From Congeria kusceri (Eukaryota > Mollusca > Bivalvia > Myida > Dreissenidae), in the NCBI GenBank assembly GCA_027627225.1, contig CM051033.1, forward strand, positions 10,340,558 through 10,404,557: a DNA stretch of 64,000 nucleotides, given 5' to 3'. The stretch's first letter is position 1; every line of letters begins with the position of its first letter. Positions 1 to 12,220 of this stretch are shown here, one piece after another. Position numbers and translations under genes: made by a program. Below the pieces are notes generated by a model that saw only the letters and a list, made by a program, of their open reading frames with translations, searched no databases and had not been told where the DNA came from.

Positions 1-183
1 AATCGTCAATACATTTTACAATATTGCTGCTGAAGATGCCAAACGTAGGGCGGACACTGTAATTCTTACCAGAGAAACAGCACAAGAAGTATGTTTGCTC
101 ACATACGTCTGATGCCGATTTTTTGTAGAAAATAAAATATTGCTATGTGTGGGTCACAAATCTGTTATGCTATGTGTGGAATT
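1..183 (+). repeat. Inverted-repeat partner, left copy (about 180 bp)
   Basis: This segment recurs in reverse complement at 2848-3029 with few differences. Shared landmarks are AATCGTCAATA at the outer end and TGCTATGTGTGG, twice, at the inner end. It may continue left of the window. One frame is open for about 30 codons here, but the other copy has a stop in that frame, so I do not call it coding. Likely a dispersed transposon-derived repeat. Confidence 0.75.
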
Positions 184-782
184 CAAAAGTTTAAGACATT
201 GCAACTTCCAATTAAAGCCATTTAATATAATTTTCTTTAACTTGCACTATAACACTGACAGTTGAGGGTCAATAACATGAATTTTTCAGCGCATTTGAAA
301 ATACTTTTGTTGCGGCAAGCCTTTTCTAGTGAGTTTCTATGTCTATTTACACGTTAATTTTGGACTTGTACTTTTCCTTCAAATTCATCTTGAGGGAATT
401 CTATTGTAACTACCTACATATAAAATATATAAGGGTATGCTCTAGTTTTTCATTTAGCCCTGGGTCTGGTATTTGCCAATTTAATGGTTTAGCACATATT
501 AATAAAATACGACAAATCGTTGGGATTTCATTTCTAGTTAAAATCATTAACAGCACACATGTTTTTCCTGTATTAATGCAAATTTAATGCATGTTTTTCC
601 TTTCCATTTTCCTTAATGTCACAGCGTGATCTAAAACATTCATTAGAACGTAACTTTTCTAGTCGTAGTCCTACCTCTAAATCACGTCCACCTAACGATA
701 ATTATGGATTATATATTATGTTTTCTTAGACATACATACTGTTTTTGGCAGGATTTAAATGTACGCTCGTATTTCTCTATAG
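184..782. other. AT-rich stretch, probably intron
   Basis: No coding signal is visible. It lies directly upstream of the zinc-finger exon and ends in a pyrimidine-containing acceptor (ATTTCTCTATAG), so it is probably the last intron of that gene. The short open frame at 339-587 has no recognisable content. Confidence 0.4.
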
Positions 783-938
783 GATTCCTACCATCTGGGC
801 CAGCATAGAGCTAGCGCGCACGATGGACCGCAGTCATATGTGTGCACCCAGTGCGGGAAGTTCTTCACCGATCGGTACCTTCTCAGAGCCCACGAAAGGA
901 CAGAAAGAAAGGAAGATTATACAGTGTTTGTCAGATAA
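783..938 (+). CDS. Last exon of a C2H2 zinc-finger protein
   Basis: Fifty-one codons follow a 3' splice site (CTATAG at 777-782) and end at TAA 936-938. The reading frame gives the back half of one finger (SYHLGQHRASAH, with the two zinc-binding His four residues apart), a linker, then a second finger YVCTQCGKFF...LLRAHERTE with Cys-x2-Cys and twelve residues to the first His. In that last finger the second zinc His position holds Glu, so it is a degenerate Cys2-His finger followed by a short basic tail. C2H2 fingers usually bind DNA in the nucleus. The start of the gene lies left of the window, and the front half of the first finger must sit on an upstream exon. The exon is richer in G+C than its surroundings. 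I cannot name the family. The ATG-initiated frame through the same bases (745-945) is a shadow. Confidence 0.75.
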   Translation, partial: DSYHLGQHRASAHDGPQSYVCTQCGKFFTDRYLLRAHERTERKEDYTVFVR

Positions 939-2124
939 GATGTAGGGAACACATGTCCACGCACACTGAAGAAAAAAACAACGATTGCTGCAAAACATAA
1001 ACATATTAGCAGTATATATAGACATAAACGTACATGTATAAACAGTGATACAAACTGAATTATTGTTATGTGTGAATAAGAATGTATTGTCCGAACAAAT
1101 TGGCTATCGTTACTTGCAATAGTTTAGTTGTTAATAATGAACAATTATCTAATAGGAATATAAGTTTTGTGTTGTTTCCTTAAGGACACTGTTCGATTGG
1201 CAAACATTCTACCGATACTAACCAATCAAATCTCTAATTGCAGATGTGCACTAAAAGGGAATACGCTATAGACAATTGTCACCATATTGATATCCTACAC
1301 TTATCCGATTACAAGACGACATTTTTCTGTAACATATAGAAATGTAATTAGTCCAAATAAGTTAAAGACATTTTGTAGGGTAATGTTAATTAATGAATGG
1401 GACATTGTGCGTCATCGTTTTCAAATTTGATAATGTACAGAGGTAACTGATGCGTCAATTTGTTCGGACAATACGTAATCTGAAAGTCACTCTATCACAG
1501 ATGGAAGAACGTTCATACTATATTATAATATGTTGGTAATATAAGTAATATTCACATCTTAGAATCGATATTTTCTATTCTATAAACGAAGATATCTACA
1601 ATATATTTGAACTCATGTTTTTGTTTTATAAGAACTTGATTTTTTGTTTTATCTTAGTAAAATTATTTTGTAATATTGTGTGCAATATCATACAAATGTG
1701 TGACAATCTGGTGTTGAAATATATTTTAATGTACAGTTAAAACATGTATTTTATTAATCTAAAATTAGTTTTTATCAAAGTTTAAAGATTGGTGCAAACT
1801 ATGTTTATGTATATTCACACTAATATTTGTCCTATTCTTCTGCGATAGAGCAGCTTTAAAAAACAACTGGATGTTTTGTATCATTTCAGGTGAAATTTCG
1901 TATTAATTTATAATCGTTTAAATCAAACATTACTCAATCAATATTTTACTTGGTGATGCTGTGATTTTGTGATTGTACCTGTATTTAGCTGTGATTATAT
2001 ATCTCTGATTTTATGTGATTAAATTGATTTCGAATTGATATATAATTATATTCATCTTCTCTTTATGCTAAAAATAGAACTGGTAATAGATAAATAAGGA
2101 AACAGACATAATAAAAACATATTG
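939..2124. other. 3' flank between two convergent genes
   Basis: AT-rich sequence with no coding content that I can see. It should contain the zinc-finger 3' UTR; no canonical AATAAA follows closely, and an ATTAAA near 2018 is the only weak candidate. The gene on the opposite strand ends at about 2110-2125. Confidence 0.4.
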
Positions 2125-2130
2125 TTTATT
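2125..2130 (-). terminator. Poly(A) signal AATAAA of the minus-strand gene
   Basis: TTTATT on the plus strand reads AATAAA on the minus strand, about 95 bases after the TGA stop of the terminal exon. T-rich sequence follows downstream on the minus strand, as expected for a cleavage region. Confidence 0.5.
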
Positions 2131-2222
2131 GCATTGTATGCTGCACACTAAAACTATTTTGATGAAAAGATCAAGTCCTTGTCTTGTAGTGGGCAAGAGT
2201 TTGCTGTCGTTTCGTCTTGACT

Positions 2223-2337
2223 TCACCCAGCCGACTGAAACAGATCCACCTGGACAGCATTGATGTTCAAATAAAGATTTTCCTCTTGGTTCAGCCCCTT
2301 TACTCTCTTGCGAGCTGTCGTGTCAAAGAAATGGATC
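2223..2337 (-). CDS. Last exon of an unrecognised minus-strand gene
   Basis: On the minus strand an acceptor (TTACATTTCAG) is followed by one base and 37 codons ending in TGA (2225-2223). The first base completes an Arg codon with the AG left over from the exon at 2566-2660, so splicing keeps one frame. The peptide begins IHFFDTTARKRVKG and ends NINAVQVDLFQSAG: mixed charge, no signal or membrane segment, no motif I recognise. The downstream AATAAA supports a true 3' end. Too short to assign a family; a conserved extracellular protein is only a guess from the Thr-rich exon before it. Confidence 0.55.
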
Positions 2338-2565
2338 CTGAAATGTAATCGGGAAATATACAAGCTTTTCATTATTATGTGGTTGAGCAAACTACAAATA
2401 ACTAATCAGTAGTATTAATTTCAATTATCCATGGATTCATACTTATATGTTTGAAATAACGATCTTCAAATTTGCCCACACTCGTATATACGAAAATTGC
2501 ATAATCATTGAAGTGAGAGAACCATTATGCATATAATTATATCATAATATAACATGATTTGATAC

Positions 2566-2660
2566 CTCACTTGAAATTCATCTGGGGTTGATTCATTTTC
2601 AACTTCATCGAAGTTCGTAGCAGTAGTAGTAGTAGTTGTTGTTGTATTAGTAGTAGTAGT
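2566..2660 (-). CDS. Penultimate exon with a poly-Thr tract
   Basis: A pyrimidine-rich acceptor (GTTCTTTTTTTAG) opens this 95-base minus-strand exon. It ends at a good donor (GAG|GTATC). Codons 1-15 come from ACT/ACA triplet runs and encode almost pure Thr, followed by an acidic stretch (NFDEVENESTPDEFQV). The leftover AG joins the next exon in frame. Thr tracts of this sort are common in glycosylated linkers of secreted or surface proteins; that is inference. The triplet run probably varies in length between individuals. A closer GT (CAA|GTGAGG) is an alternative donor, but in this frame it reaches a stop soon after the junction. Confidence 0.5.
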
Positions 2661-2847
2661 CTAAAAAAAGAACATATTTGATAATAATATCACATATCAT
2701 ATGGAAGCGGACATAAAACAACTTTGTGACACACTATGAAAATTAAACTCTTCAAATCTTTATTCATATTTTCAGTAACAATACAAATGCATGAACGCAA
2801 CATATTAATGTAAATTAATAAGCAGGTATGCTCTAACATTTCTGTAT

Positions 2848-3029
2848 TCCACACATAGCATAACAAATTTGTGACCCACACATAGCAATATTTTATTTTC
2901 TACCAAAAAATCGGTATCAGACGTATGTGGGCAAACATACTTTTTGCGATGTTTCTCAGGTAAGAATTACAGTGTCCGCCTTACGTTTGACATCTTCAGC
3001 AGCAATATTTTGACATTTATTGACGATTA
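2848..3029 (-). repeat. Inverted-repeat partner, right copy
   Basis: Reverse-complement copy of 1-183. The motif ATTCCACACATAGCA appears at its left end and again just outside its right end (3042-3056), so the unit is bounded by direct copies of a short motif. It lies upstream of the Thr-rich exon, probably in an intron. Confidence 0.75.
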
Positions 3030-3056
3030 AACAAAAATTATTCCACACATAGCATG

Positions 3057-4851
3057 CCAATTTATGTTTGAAAAGATGCGCGGTTGCAGTTTATAAAAAA
3101 TTGCTCAATCAATCTGCCACTCGTCTTTATTTCGTAAAATTCGGTTCAGAATTAATAGAGAAATTATAAAAAAAACGTTACCTGAAGCGAGGGATTGTTT
3201 TCGGTGGAATGATCCACACAGAACAAAATAGATCACGTGGGTACAGGCACCGTGAATAGGCAATTAAAGTAACGATTCTATATATATAACTGTGTTGCTT
3301 AAATCCATCGTGCAGGAAAGTTGTCCTCGTTTCAAGTATAATGATTGAAAACAAATGTCATTAATTACGCTTGGTGAAGGTGATAATGTGGAAAAGTGAC
3401 GAATTGGGAAATAGTAATAGTGGCTCTGGAAGTCAATCGACCTACAGCGGTTATTAGATTCATACAAAGCAATATTTGTTAGTTAATAGCCAAGCATAAG
3501 AACTGTATTTGCATAAGAACAAGCATGTATTTGTACTAATGGTAATTCGATGTCTAATTGCCGTTTTACCTGTAACTACTTAATTTTGAAATTTGATGCA
3601 AGGATTTGCATGAACATTTATGAGTAGGTAAGAAATGGGCCGATGTACGCACGATTAAATTTGGGTGGTAATCTGGATTCAGGATTTGTGCAAAGGGACC
3701 TAATTATTGCAAGACAGGCCACATTAGCTACCCTGTCGGATGTCTTCGCTATCCGCGAGCTTTCCATTAAGGAACATTATTTTTATATATGCCCATAGAC
3801 GTATGACCCGGACGTTTCAGGGCAGCCGGTTGCGGCACCCCCCCCCTTTGCCCCAGCCTTACATGGAACCGCTAGTGGTACACACACTGTAGGTCTTTAT
3901 TACATTCGACCGTACTCATAGATGTTGGCTTGGAGACTGTTTAATTTATTTTTAAATGTCGCATATACATAATATATTCGTTGAATACATGCACGTAGTA
4001 CATACTGACAAATATTCTTGAGATAAAACAAAACAATCTGCAAAAGCATAATATGTTCGTTTCAATATACATTATCTACATATCATTAAATAGGTTGTAG
4101 GATACATTTAATCAACCTAGTATCGTCATAATATGAAATTGTATAAACTATTTGAATAAAATGTGTTAAACTGAGAAGACAATTCTATTTAATAGTATCA
4201 ACATTTGTCCATTCGTGGTTACTTTTCAATAGATTCCCCAAAACAAATGTTATAAATGCATTTAAATGCAACTAAAGAATATATAAAATTTGTAGCAACT
4301 GCTGAGAAATGTACAGTTGCAATAAAACATTTCTTTTCTGGTGGGAAAACTGACATGAAAACCATCAAAATAACACTTATATTTATTAGTTCACTCTGCG
4401 ATATAATTTAAATGTGTTGGTATGCACGTTTAAGCTTGTAATTAGAGTTAAAATAAGTAATTATGCACGTCTAAACTAAAATATATGAGATTCGCATGAT
4501 TCCAAGCAGTAAGTGTTATGGTTAGTTTGCAAAATTGTTTCGGGTGGCAGTAGATGTATATATCAAACAGTGCATGCATTTTTACTAATACTAAAACATC
4601 AATAATACACTCTTTGTGTCTTGATGGAGTTAGTTTATCCATTGCAGATAAAAAAATCAAAATCGGTATCGTGCCCTATTTTTTAACCGGCAACACAAAT
4701 AGTTCTCTATTTCTAGGCAACAGTAAAGTGTCGAGAAAGTCGGATTTTTAGTGGACTAAGTTTACACATATTAAATGAAACTTAAATGCTAGTAGATTTC
4801 AATTAAATATAGTAGGTATACACACGTTTCATTACATTATAGTAAATTAGC
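3057..4851. other. No supported gene
   Basis: AT-rich. A donor-like CTTCAG|GTAACG on the minus strand at about 3182 could end a further upstream exon of the Thr-rich gene, but no acceptor fits its frame. A C-run (3837-3846) is the only other landmark. Short open frames show no recognisable content. Confidence 0.35.
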
Positions 4852-5235
4852 ATGACAGAAACAAATAATACGTTTAAAAAATTCCATGATCGAGACTGTG
4901 AACCGGATCACCGCCAGAATCTAGCTAGTGTCATTAGCACATTGTCAATAGTTTCAGAAATTAGATGCAAGTATGTTCATAACAGGTTATGTAAAATGTC
5001 AAGCTTTCTTATAAACATACCAAAAACCAAGGCAGAAAAGCATTCCATCATTCCCATGCGTAATACTGTTAGTGTTAGTGTGCCTGGCGCATCCGTGTTT
5101 TCAATTACAGGTAAAACGGCAAAATTGCAGAATTTGTTTTTGTTACATACTATGCAAAGCGATCCGTCACCTCGGTGTTTGGAATGGTTAAACTATTGTT
5201 TTCCCGTTGACAAATGCTATCAACAAATATACTGA
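4852..5235 (+). CDS. Open frame of 127 codons, unknown
   Basis: One of the longest ATG-initiated frames outside mobile elements and tandem repeats. The product is Lys/Ser/Thr-rich, has no signal peptide, membrane segment or known motif, and no splice or poly(A) signal clearly belongs to it. In AT-rich DNA of this length a frame of this size can arise by chance, and several others of 100-120 codons occur here. Listed only so that it can be tested against transcripts. Confidence 0.12.
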   Translation: MTETNNTFKKFHDRDCEPDHRQNLASVISTLSIVSEIRCKYVHNRLCKMSSFLINIPKTKAEKHSIIPMRNTVSVSVPGASVFSITGKTAKLQNLFLLHTMQSDPSPRCLEWLNYCFPVDKCYQQIY

Positions 5236-5947
5236 TTCAATACAGACAATGACATCTAGAAGATCTTGCACTATTGTAATTAGGTAGCCATGTCATTAGT
5301 AATTTCAACATTGAACCTCAGTTTCGGGAAACACTAGATAAACAATATCTTCAACATGAAGCAGAAAGATCAGCAATATATTTTGTCCGTCAAAGATTTA
5401 CTTTTGCCGCAATGCTGTCATCTACCTTATTAATATAATCAGGATTGTAATGGCTATTATTTGACGATGAATCTAAATATTCTCAATTCATTCAGTTTGC
5501 GATGAAATTTGTGTTAAGTTTCCTTTTTTTTTATTTGCAATAGAGATGTGTGTAAGCACGGAAAATACTTGACATCAATAAGAACTATGCATGTGTAGTA
5601 TTCAACCACATACATCCTATAGGGAGACACTATTCTACATCAATGTTTGTGGCGTAAATTTAGCTGATTTACGAAACAAATGCTCAAACAAATCAAAGTA
5701 ACACGCTTAACAACAGGGACGTCCCGTGGTAATCTAAATGCCAATGTGAGGTCACAGTACTAACGATGTAGTCATAGTTTAGACATAAGTCCACAAAACA
5801 AGAAATAATTGAAATAATACGTTTAACTTAGGAGACCAGGTGCTGCTCCAGCGAACCAAACAGATTCATCACTCCATCTTTCAAACATTCTTGTGCAACG
5901 AGCCTAGACAATTTACAGGTGATAGCTAAACATAAAGGTACGTGATT

Positions 5948-6036
5948 GAAGTCAAAGCGCGTGTGTTCTGATTGTTACCAGAACACTACTGCGATATATT
6001 CGTTTGATTTGGATTAATTATTAAAACAGATATTGA
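5948..6036 (+). repeat. Dispersed repeat, copy 1 (second at 63248-63340)
   Basis: About 90 bases here match 63248-63340 in the same orientation, including ACTACTGCGATATAT and TTATTAAAACAG. Weaker similarity extends upstream to about 5725 and 63020. An unnamed interspersed repeat. Confidence 0.6.
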
Positions 6037-6554
6037 TTAATGTTTAGAGTATTAGACAAGAACTGACGCAAATGTTCAAATATTTATATTTGATAAACCT
6101 GTACACAAATGGTTAGGCATTGTTAATTGTTCGCATATTGTTGGGCTGTAATGATTTTATGTTGAAAATATGCAGTGCGAATGTATTGCTAAATCTACAA
6201 TCTATGCTGTTTATATTGAATTAATTTGCAATATATTTAACATGGCATGTCATGTTTATTATATATTTTTAATTCGGTGTACAAGTCTTGAAAATTGCAT
6301 TGTTATTGTATAAGTATTAACGGAGCACTCATATTATGATTACATTTGTATCTGTATATACTGTACCACAACTTTCACATGATCTAGTATATTGTTATAA
6401 TGTATTGTCATGCATTTTGGACCGGAGACCTAATTTTACGAAATACTACACTTGGTTAAAGTTGACTTAAACTGAACTATTAGTGACATATGTCACTTAC
6501 GGGTACATTTGGTGTCAATTGGCCACCATATTTGAAGACATAGAGGATATTTGA

Positions 6555-6654
6555 TGATTTAAGTGAATGATCGAATTTTATTTCACGAGTAGTCATAGAA
6601 AAAACATGTCTATGACCACGAGTGAAATAAATATTCGATCATTCACTGAAATCA
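6555..6654. repeat. Long hairpin (two 44-base arms)
   Basis: The arm at 6555-6598 pairs with 6610-6654, with few mismatches and an 11-base loop. The arms contain GTGAATGATCGAAT and TATTTCACGAG. A palindrome this long suggests a MITE end or a foldback remnant. Confidence 0.8.
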
Positions 6655-6946
6655 ACAATTATATTTTTATGCTTTTGTACAATAAGCAAATACAATTGCG
6701 CGTGAAAAGCTTAAAATTGCGTGTGAAAAATGACGTCATAAATGATTCCAAAATTGTTTATCATAAGTATGGTGGGAAAAAATTGCCATAATTTGTGCGT
6801 CGTGTCGCAAATTTGTGTAGAATTTTATCATGTGTTTTCTGCAAACAAATGTGTGTAAATACTGTAAATGTATATACATTTGCCGATGAAGGTAAACATA
6901 TACTGGTAGATCGATGCGATTGATAGAAAAATAGTGCGTTTTATGT

Positions 6947-6996
6947 TATATTTTCACTGCTGTGAAAAAATAAAATGCTCCAACAGTGAAAATATA
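6947..6996. repeat. Short hairpin, TTATATTTTCACTG arms
   Basis: TTATATTTTCACTG (about 6947-6959) is repeated in reverse complement at 6983-6996, and TTTTCACTG/CTGTGAAAA forms a smaller palindrome inside. It may be the distal end of the same element as the hairpin at 6555-6654. Confidence 0.6.
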
Positions 6997-9900
6997 AGAT
7001 TTTATTTAACCAATAAAATTCGATATTTAACTGGAAAGCATATAATACAAGAATAGTTATTATTCCGCAAGCAGTAAACGATATCCAGCTGCTCTAACCA
7101 CCGTTTTAGAAAAAAAAATGCTTGATTGGCATTATACATATTACAAACTACTACAGAATCTTGAATATCTCGTTGCGCTACATGTACTTGTTGTTTCGGA
7201 CATTTGTTGGAAACAACGGAATACTGGAGGCGAACCGGATTGGCTATATGGACAACGTGGCAGTTTCTCAACAAGCTAAGAATTATAATGGTTGAAATCG
7301 TGTTGATACAAGGCACTGTAATGATTACATCAGAGAGTTCTGAACATTTATTAGTGTATCCACAACGTTATTGCGGTCTGTTTTATCTTATATTATTTGC
7401 TACATTTAAAACAGTTTGTTTCCTTTTCGCAGTCTGTGACGTTGCAGTCTTAATATGCACGTTGGATAAATCATAAGTGAAACCATTTTATATCGAAACA
7501 AAGCAAACCAAATTACTGACAGCAAGAAGCTTACTTACTGGAAATTAGTATGTAAATGCTATAGATGATTTCTAAACACGTCTAAAAGTAACATACAGAG
7601 AAACACAATCTATATATCGTTTTATTTTCCTAAAGACAATATACACTATATCAAACTATGTAGTTTGCGAGGGTAGGGGGACACTTACTAAACGAAACTA
7701 AATGAAATTTTAATTGTAGATAATCCGTGCAAATGATGAATGCAATATCTAGTCTTGCTGACAACTAAACCATAATAAGGTACATGCACATATAACAGAG
7801 CAGCAGGGATTATCACGCGCAAAGCGTAAGTTAAAGTAAACGGTTTTACAAAACACGTATTGCAGCTAACCGTGTGTTATTTTAGTTTGGGGTCTCTTTG
7901 TTTTAAAATCGATGGTGCATTTACCGTTTCATAATTTTGCATTAGCGCAATATTTTGGATTGTGTTAATATCAGTATGTTCATTACACTAAAATCGATTC
8001 ATACTTGAAAAATATATCATTTAATGCGCATTGGTTCGTTTAAGCCGCATAAACAAACATTTCGTTCATCTGACTTACAAATTAAAATTACTCGTACTAG
8101 TTCATATTGGTTATAGAATAAAATTATATTAAGCAATTGTTGAAATATATTGTATACATATAATCGATGTATCACTTTTTATATCAGATATACATTCATA
8201 CATATACCTTTTAGTTTATAAGTATTGCTGAAATGCGGTTTTAAATGTATTAATCATTGCTAAACAAATACACAAACAAACAAACAACTACAAAAAAACA
8301 ACGTTGATCACATTTTCTAAAATGTCTTTTTATATAATTTTGTCAACGCTCGTTTTCTATGTCGTTCCACATATATACACTGTTTCTTGCTCCATAAGAT
8401 GCCGTGTTATATAGCAATGGGAACTTGTGCATTTTGTTAGAATGTTGATAAACGGAAACAAAACATGGTCTTCACTTTTTTATTCTTCTTAACACAATGT
8501 TTTATATGTTGTGTATAAACACGTTTTACACATAGTGTAGTATTTCCTAGAACTATTTGAGTGCCGTCTTGTTTGAGATCGGTAATGAGCAGTGTCGTGT
8601 GGAGAATGGAAATAAATATTGCCAAGACAATTGTCTACCAAGCAGTGATAAAGGTAAACCAATAAAGAACCCGAACAACCTCCAGAGGTGTTTACATTGC
8701 CCTAAGATACAACGCAATAAAGTGACTTTATGACCGAATGGTGTGGTTAAATCGGACCATTTTAGAACTCGTATCACCGATAGATATTATCGTTTTTCGA
8801 AACACAGGATGATGGGGTATTTATTGAAGGTGCGTGATTGGTTATAGAGACCGAAATAAGACCTTAACAAAATAGTGCAAAAGTATTTGCCAATGGAGGA
8901 TTATTAATATTATGTCGTCGAGTTATTTCGTGACTTCAACGAGAGAATTAAACTAGTTTGATATAATTTAGAATTTTTACCGAACATATCCAAATCATAA
9001 AAGTGACTGTAACAGGACATAACACCTATTTATCTAAGTACTCATTCATAGATTGTATATAATTATGCTCTATCACAGTACTACGAGTACTATTCAAGTG
9101 ATAACACATGTCATGGCAATAATAATTGGGTTTCACAACAAAGACTAGTTTGTTTACCAAAACGAAAAACACAGGAAAAAAAAAAATAATGGTTTTTAAG
9201 AAGTACATTTTAACAAATGCAGTCCACAATGTCAAAATCCTATATTTATGTCGTTTTTATTTTCAAGTCGAAAAGTCATTATATTGAACGAACGCATTTA
9301 AAATACCACTGACAGCCGGCTAGCCGGACCTGGCAGTGGGTGAAACATTTCTTCGTTAAGTAGTTGCTACCTTCTCTCCCTACAGGTGTAAGTTTTATTT
9401 TAGTTATTTTTTTAAATGTGCAATATCTTTATATATTTATGCGGTAGGTATGTCATATAAATTACTATCTTTAACAGGGAAGAAGTGCTCCATACTATTT
9501 CCTTCGAACGATGCGTTGTAATTTCGAACGTTTCTCCGACATCAAGTCAAATATAATTCGAATACAATCATACACGATTTACGTTTGTATGTACGATCTT
9601 ACATATCAATTGTTTTCAAAAAAAGCAGATGAATGTGACACTAAAACTTGAAATTAAGACAGAAAAAAAACAATGACAAAGACAACAGTTCGATATGAAA
9701 GAAATCAATAAGTACTAGTGTCGACTTTTGCATCTTTTATTGGTGTTGTGTAACCTAAACCAACAGTCAAGTCAACGTATATACATGTTTTTGGATTTCT
9801 GCTTGCACAGACGAAAACTTGCTTATTGTGCATTAAAAAGCAATGTTTGTTCTTAACTTTTATTCCATTTTAAATAGAAATATATTTTAATTAAGTTTAT

Positions 9901-12067
9901 TTTGTTTATTGTATTTATACCACTATATCTGCAGTAAGACCGTACATACACACTGTCCTTGCCCTTTTTATGATTGAATGGACATGTGACTAACTATGCA
10001 ATGGTGCCCACCAAGCCTTAATTTGTCATTTATGTATATAAGCATAAAATAATTCACGTTTCTGCATTGTTTTTTATTTATAGTATTCGGTATTTTACGG
10101 AATTATTCGTTATGCGTTTCGTTGAAAGCGAAACAATAGCTCGTGCATTGCATGGTTTTGTATGGATATATAAACGTTAGACGGCATGGTTTGTCACTCA
10201 AGGTTTTGTTGGCAGCAAAGTAAGGTCAATGGCCCGCCCACTCACCCCGTTTTTACTATTGCTTTGTTTTATAATATTGTTTCTTTTTACAATGATGAAT
10301 GAAATGTATGAGAAATATTTCTTATATTAACCTTGGTATTTCTTCAGTGAATGTAATTTAAGCACTGGGAGGTTGGGAGGTTGTTTGAACGTCTTTGCTC
10401 GATTAAGGTAACTAGGAACAAGTTTAAGCGGATGCTTTTTGTTTAATATAATTTATGTTTGCATATATTAGATTTCGTGTGATTATTCATAATGTGTTGT
10501 GTAAATGTGTTTTGGTAAGTTTATACATAGACGAATTTAGCACTTGAAGCACATATCTCATGCAAAATGATTGAATAAGTCGTATTTTTAGATGTCGACA
10601 ACATACACGCAGTTTTATAACTGTTCTCGGTGATTTTAATTGTCTAGTAATGATTTCTATGTTTTTCACACGATGATCATTGATAATCCCGTTGCTGTGG
10701 CTTTCTAGCTGTTGACGTCGGTTTAATGTAGATGCTGTGATATGTCATAATATGCGTTATTATATAAGTGTAATTTTAATGATTCATGTTTTAGTCCAAT
10801 ATTTATAGCTGTAGGTGTATGCATGAACTTGAAAATATATTTGCTGTTTATTGTTGATTTGAGAAGCGCATATAGGTCGCTATTTATTGATATGCTAGCA
10901 TATTATCTTAAATGCGCATATGGAAATGTTTCTTATGTTGTAAACGTACTTCTGACGGTCGCCGTTTTATTACTAGCCTCATATTTTCTGATTTCTCTAA
11001 AATTAGAGGGTTTGGGAGGTGATGAAGGCACCTTTACACTGATCTAGAGCCATGGGTCCTCATACGTCCCCCTTGCATTAATATAAAAAAAAGAAAAATA
11101 AAGAAATATACAAGAATGACCAGTATGGTTGCGTATCCCGCTCGCAGTTACCCGAATCGTTCATTATCACCGATTCATGTATGGAGTGTCCGTGAAGTAA
11201 TACGCGTACTTCTCTTGATTGATGGTATTGGATAAATCTGACAAATATTGCAGCTGCGTTAAACGAAACTAATGCATCACTTTATGCATTTTTATGCGTT
11301 TTTAATATATTGCTTGCCATTTGTTTTGCATGAACAGTTTTGCAGTGGATGGAGAATGTTTGTGCCTGCCACGAATGTTGGTGCATGTTTACGTTTAGAT
11401 TTGCTTATTAAGTATTGTTATATATAATTTGTTTTAGTATCGCTTTTGTCCCGAGTTGTACACCTTAGACGGCATCCAGTTATTCGTTCATACTTCGTAC
11501 GAAGATGGTTACGAAAGTAGTTTACCGTGATTTTCTTCCGTCCTAGCAATCTAACCGACAACCACTGTGGACAGAAGCACGTTTCGGCTCCTAAAAATCG
11601 ATTTCATGTAAATTGCTGCCAATAACAAACCTTATACCTATTTACTTTGTTGTTTCTGTTTGTGTTGGTTGAAACTATTTTGATTAGGGAAAAATTGTTT
11701 TAATCACGATGAAATAGTGAGTAAATGTGCTTTCATGGAGCTTCCAACAGACGTATCTTAATCCGTATCAACCATCTATAACTTATATGTAATGAATGAA
11801 GTTTGAACTGAAGTAGAAATGACAATGACAATACATATATACATGTGTAGTTTAACATTATGGAAGATGAGCAATGCTCATTTGTTCCGTCACTTAAAGC
11901 TGCTACGTCAAAGATTGGGAAATTGACAAAAATGATAAAAAAGTTTCAAATCTATAAAAACAACTAATTATTAAATAAAACTGACTGAAATAACATTGTT
12001 GACACATTAACTAAAGTTCCAAACACCCTGGTTTAATAATTACAACGCATTCTTTCAACCCGATTTC
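6997..12067. other. Gene-poor stretch
   Basis: About 5 kb of AT-rich sequence in which I see no exon with convincing frame and splice signals and no clear repeat. Short open frames (for example 7002-7316 and 10823-11047) lack recognisable content. Confidence 0.35.
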
Positions 12068-12089
12068 AAAAGCGTCTCGAGACGCTTTT
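12068..12089. repeat. Perfect 22-bp palindrome
   Basis: AAAAGCGTCTC followed at once by its exact reverse complement, centred on CTCGAG. Weak outer arms (AACCC near 12057, GGGTT near 12108) extend the symmetry. Unusually G+C-rich for the neighbourhood. Function unknown. Confidence 0.85.
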
Positions 12090-12220
12090 CAACTATATAT
12101 AACTCGTGGGTTGTTGTTGTGAAATTACCACGTGGTCCAAACAGCCAATCAATTTCGCTTCCGGAGGCTCGTTGTTGACAAAACATATGTCCGAAACTAC
12201 AAGTAGCGCTACTTGCAAAT

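Noticed and set aside
745..945. 66-codon ATG-initiated frame
   Set aside because: Wrong frame through the zinc-finger exon.
9311..9350. Small dyad around CCGGCTAGCCGG
   Set aside because: Short and isolated; no partner feature gives it a role.
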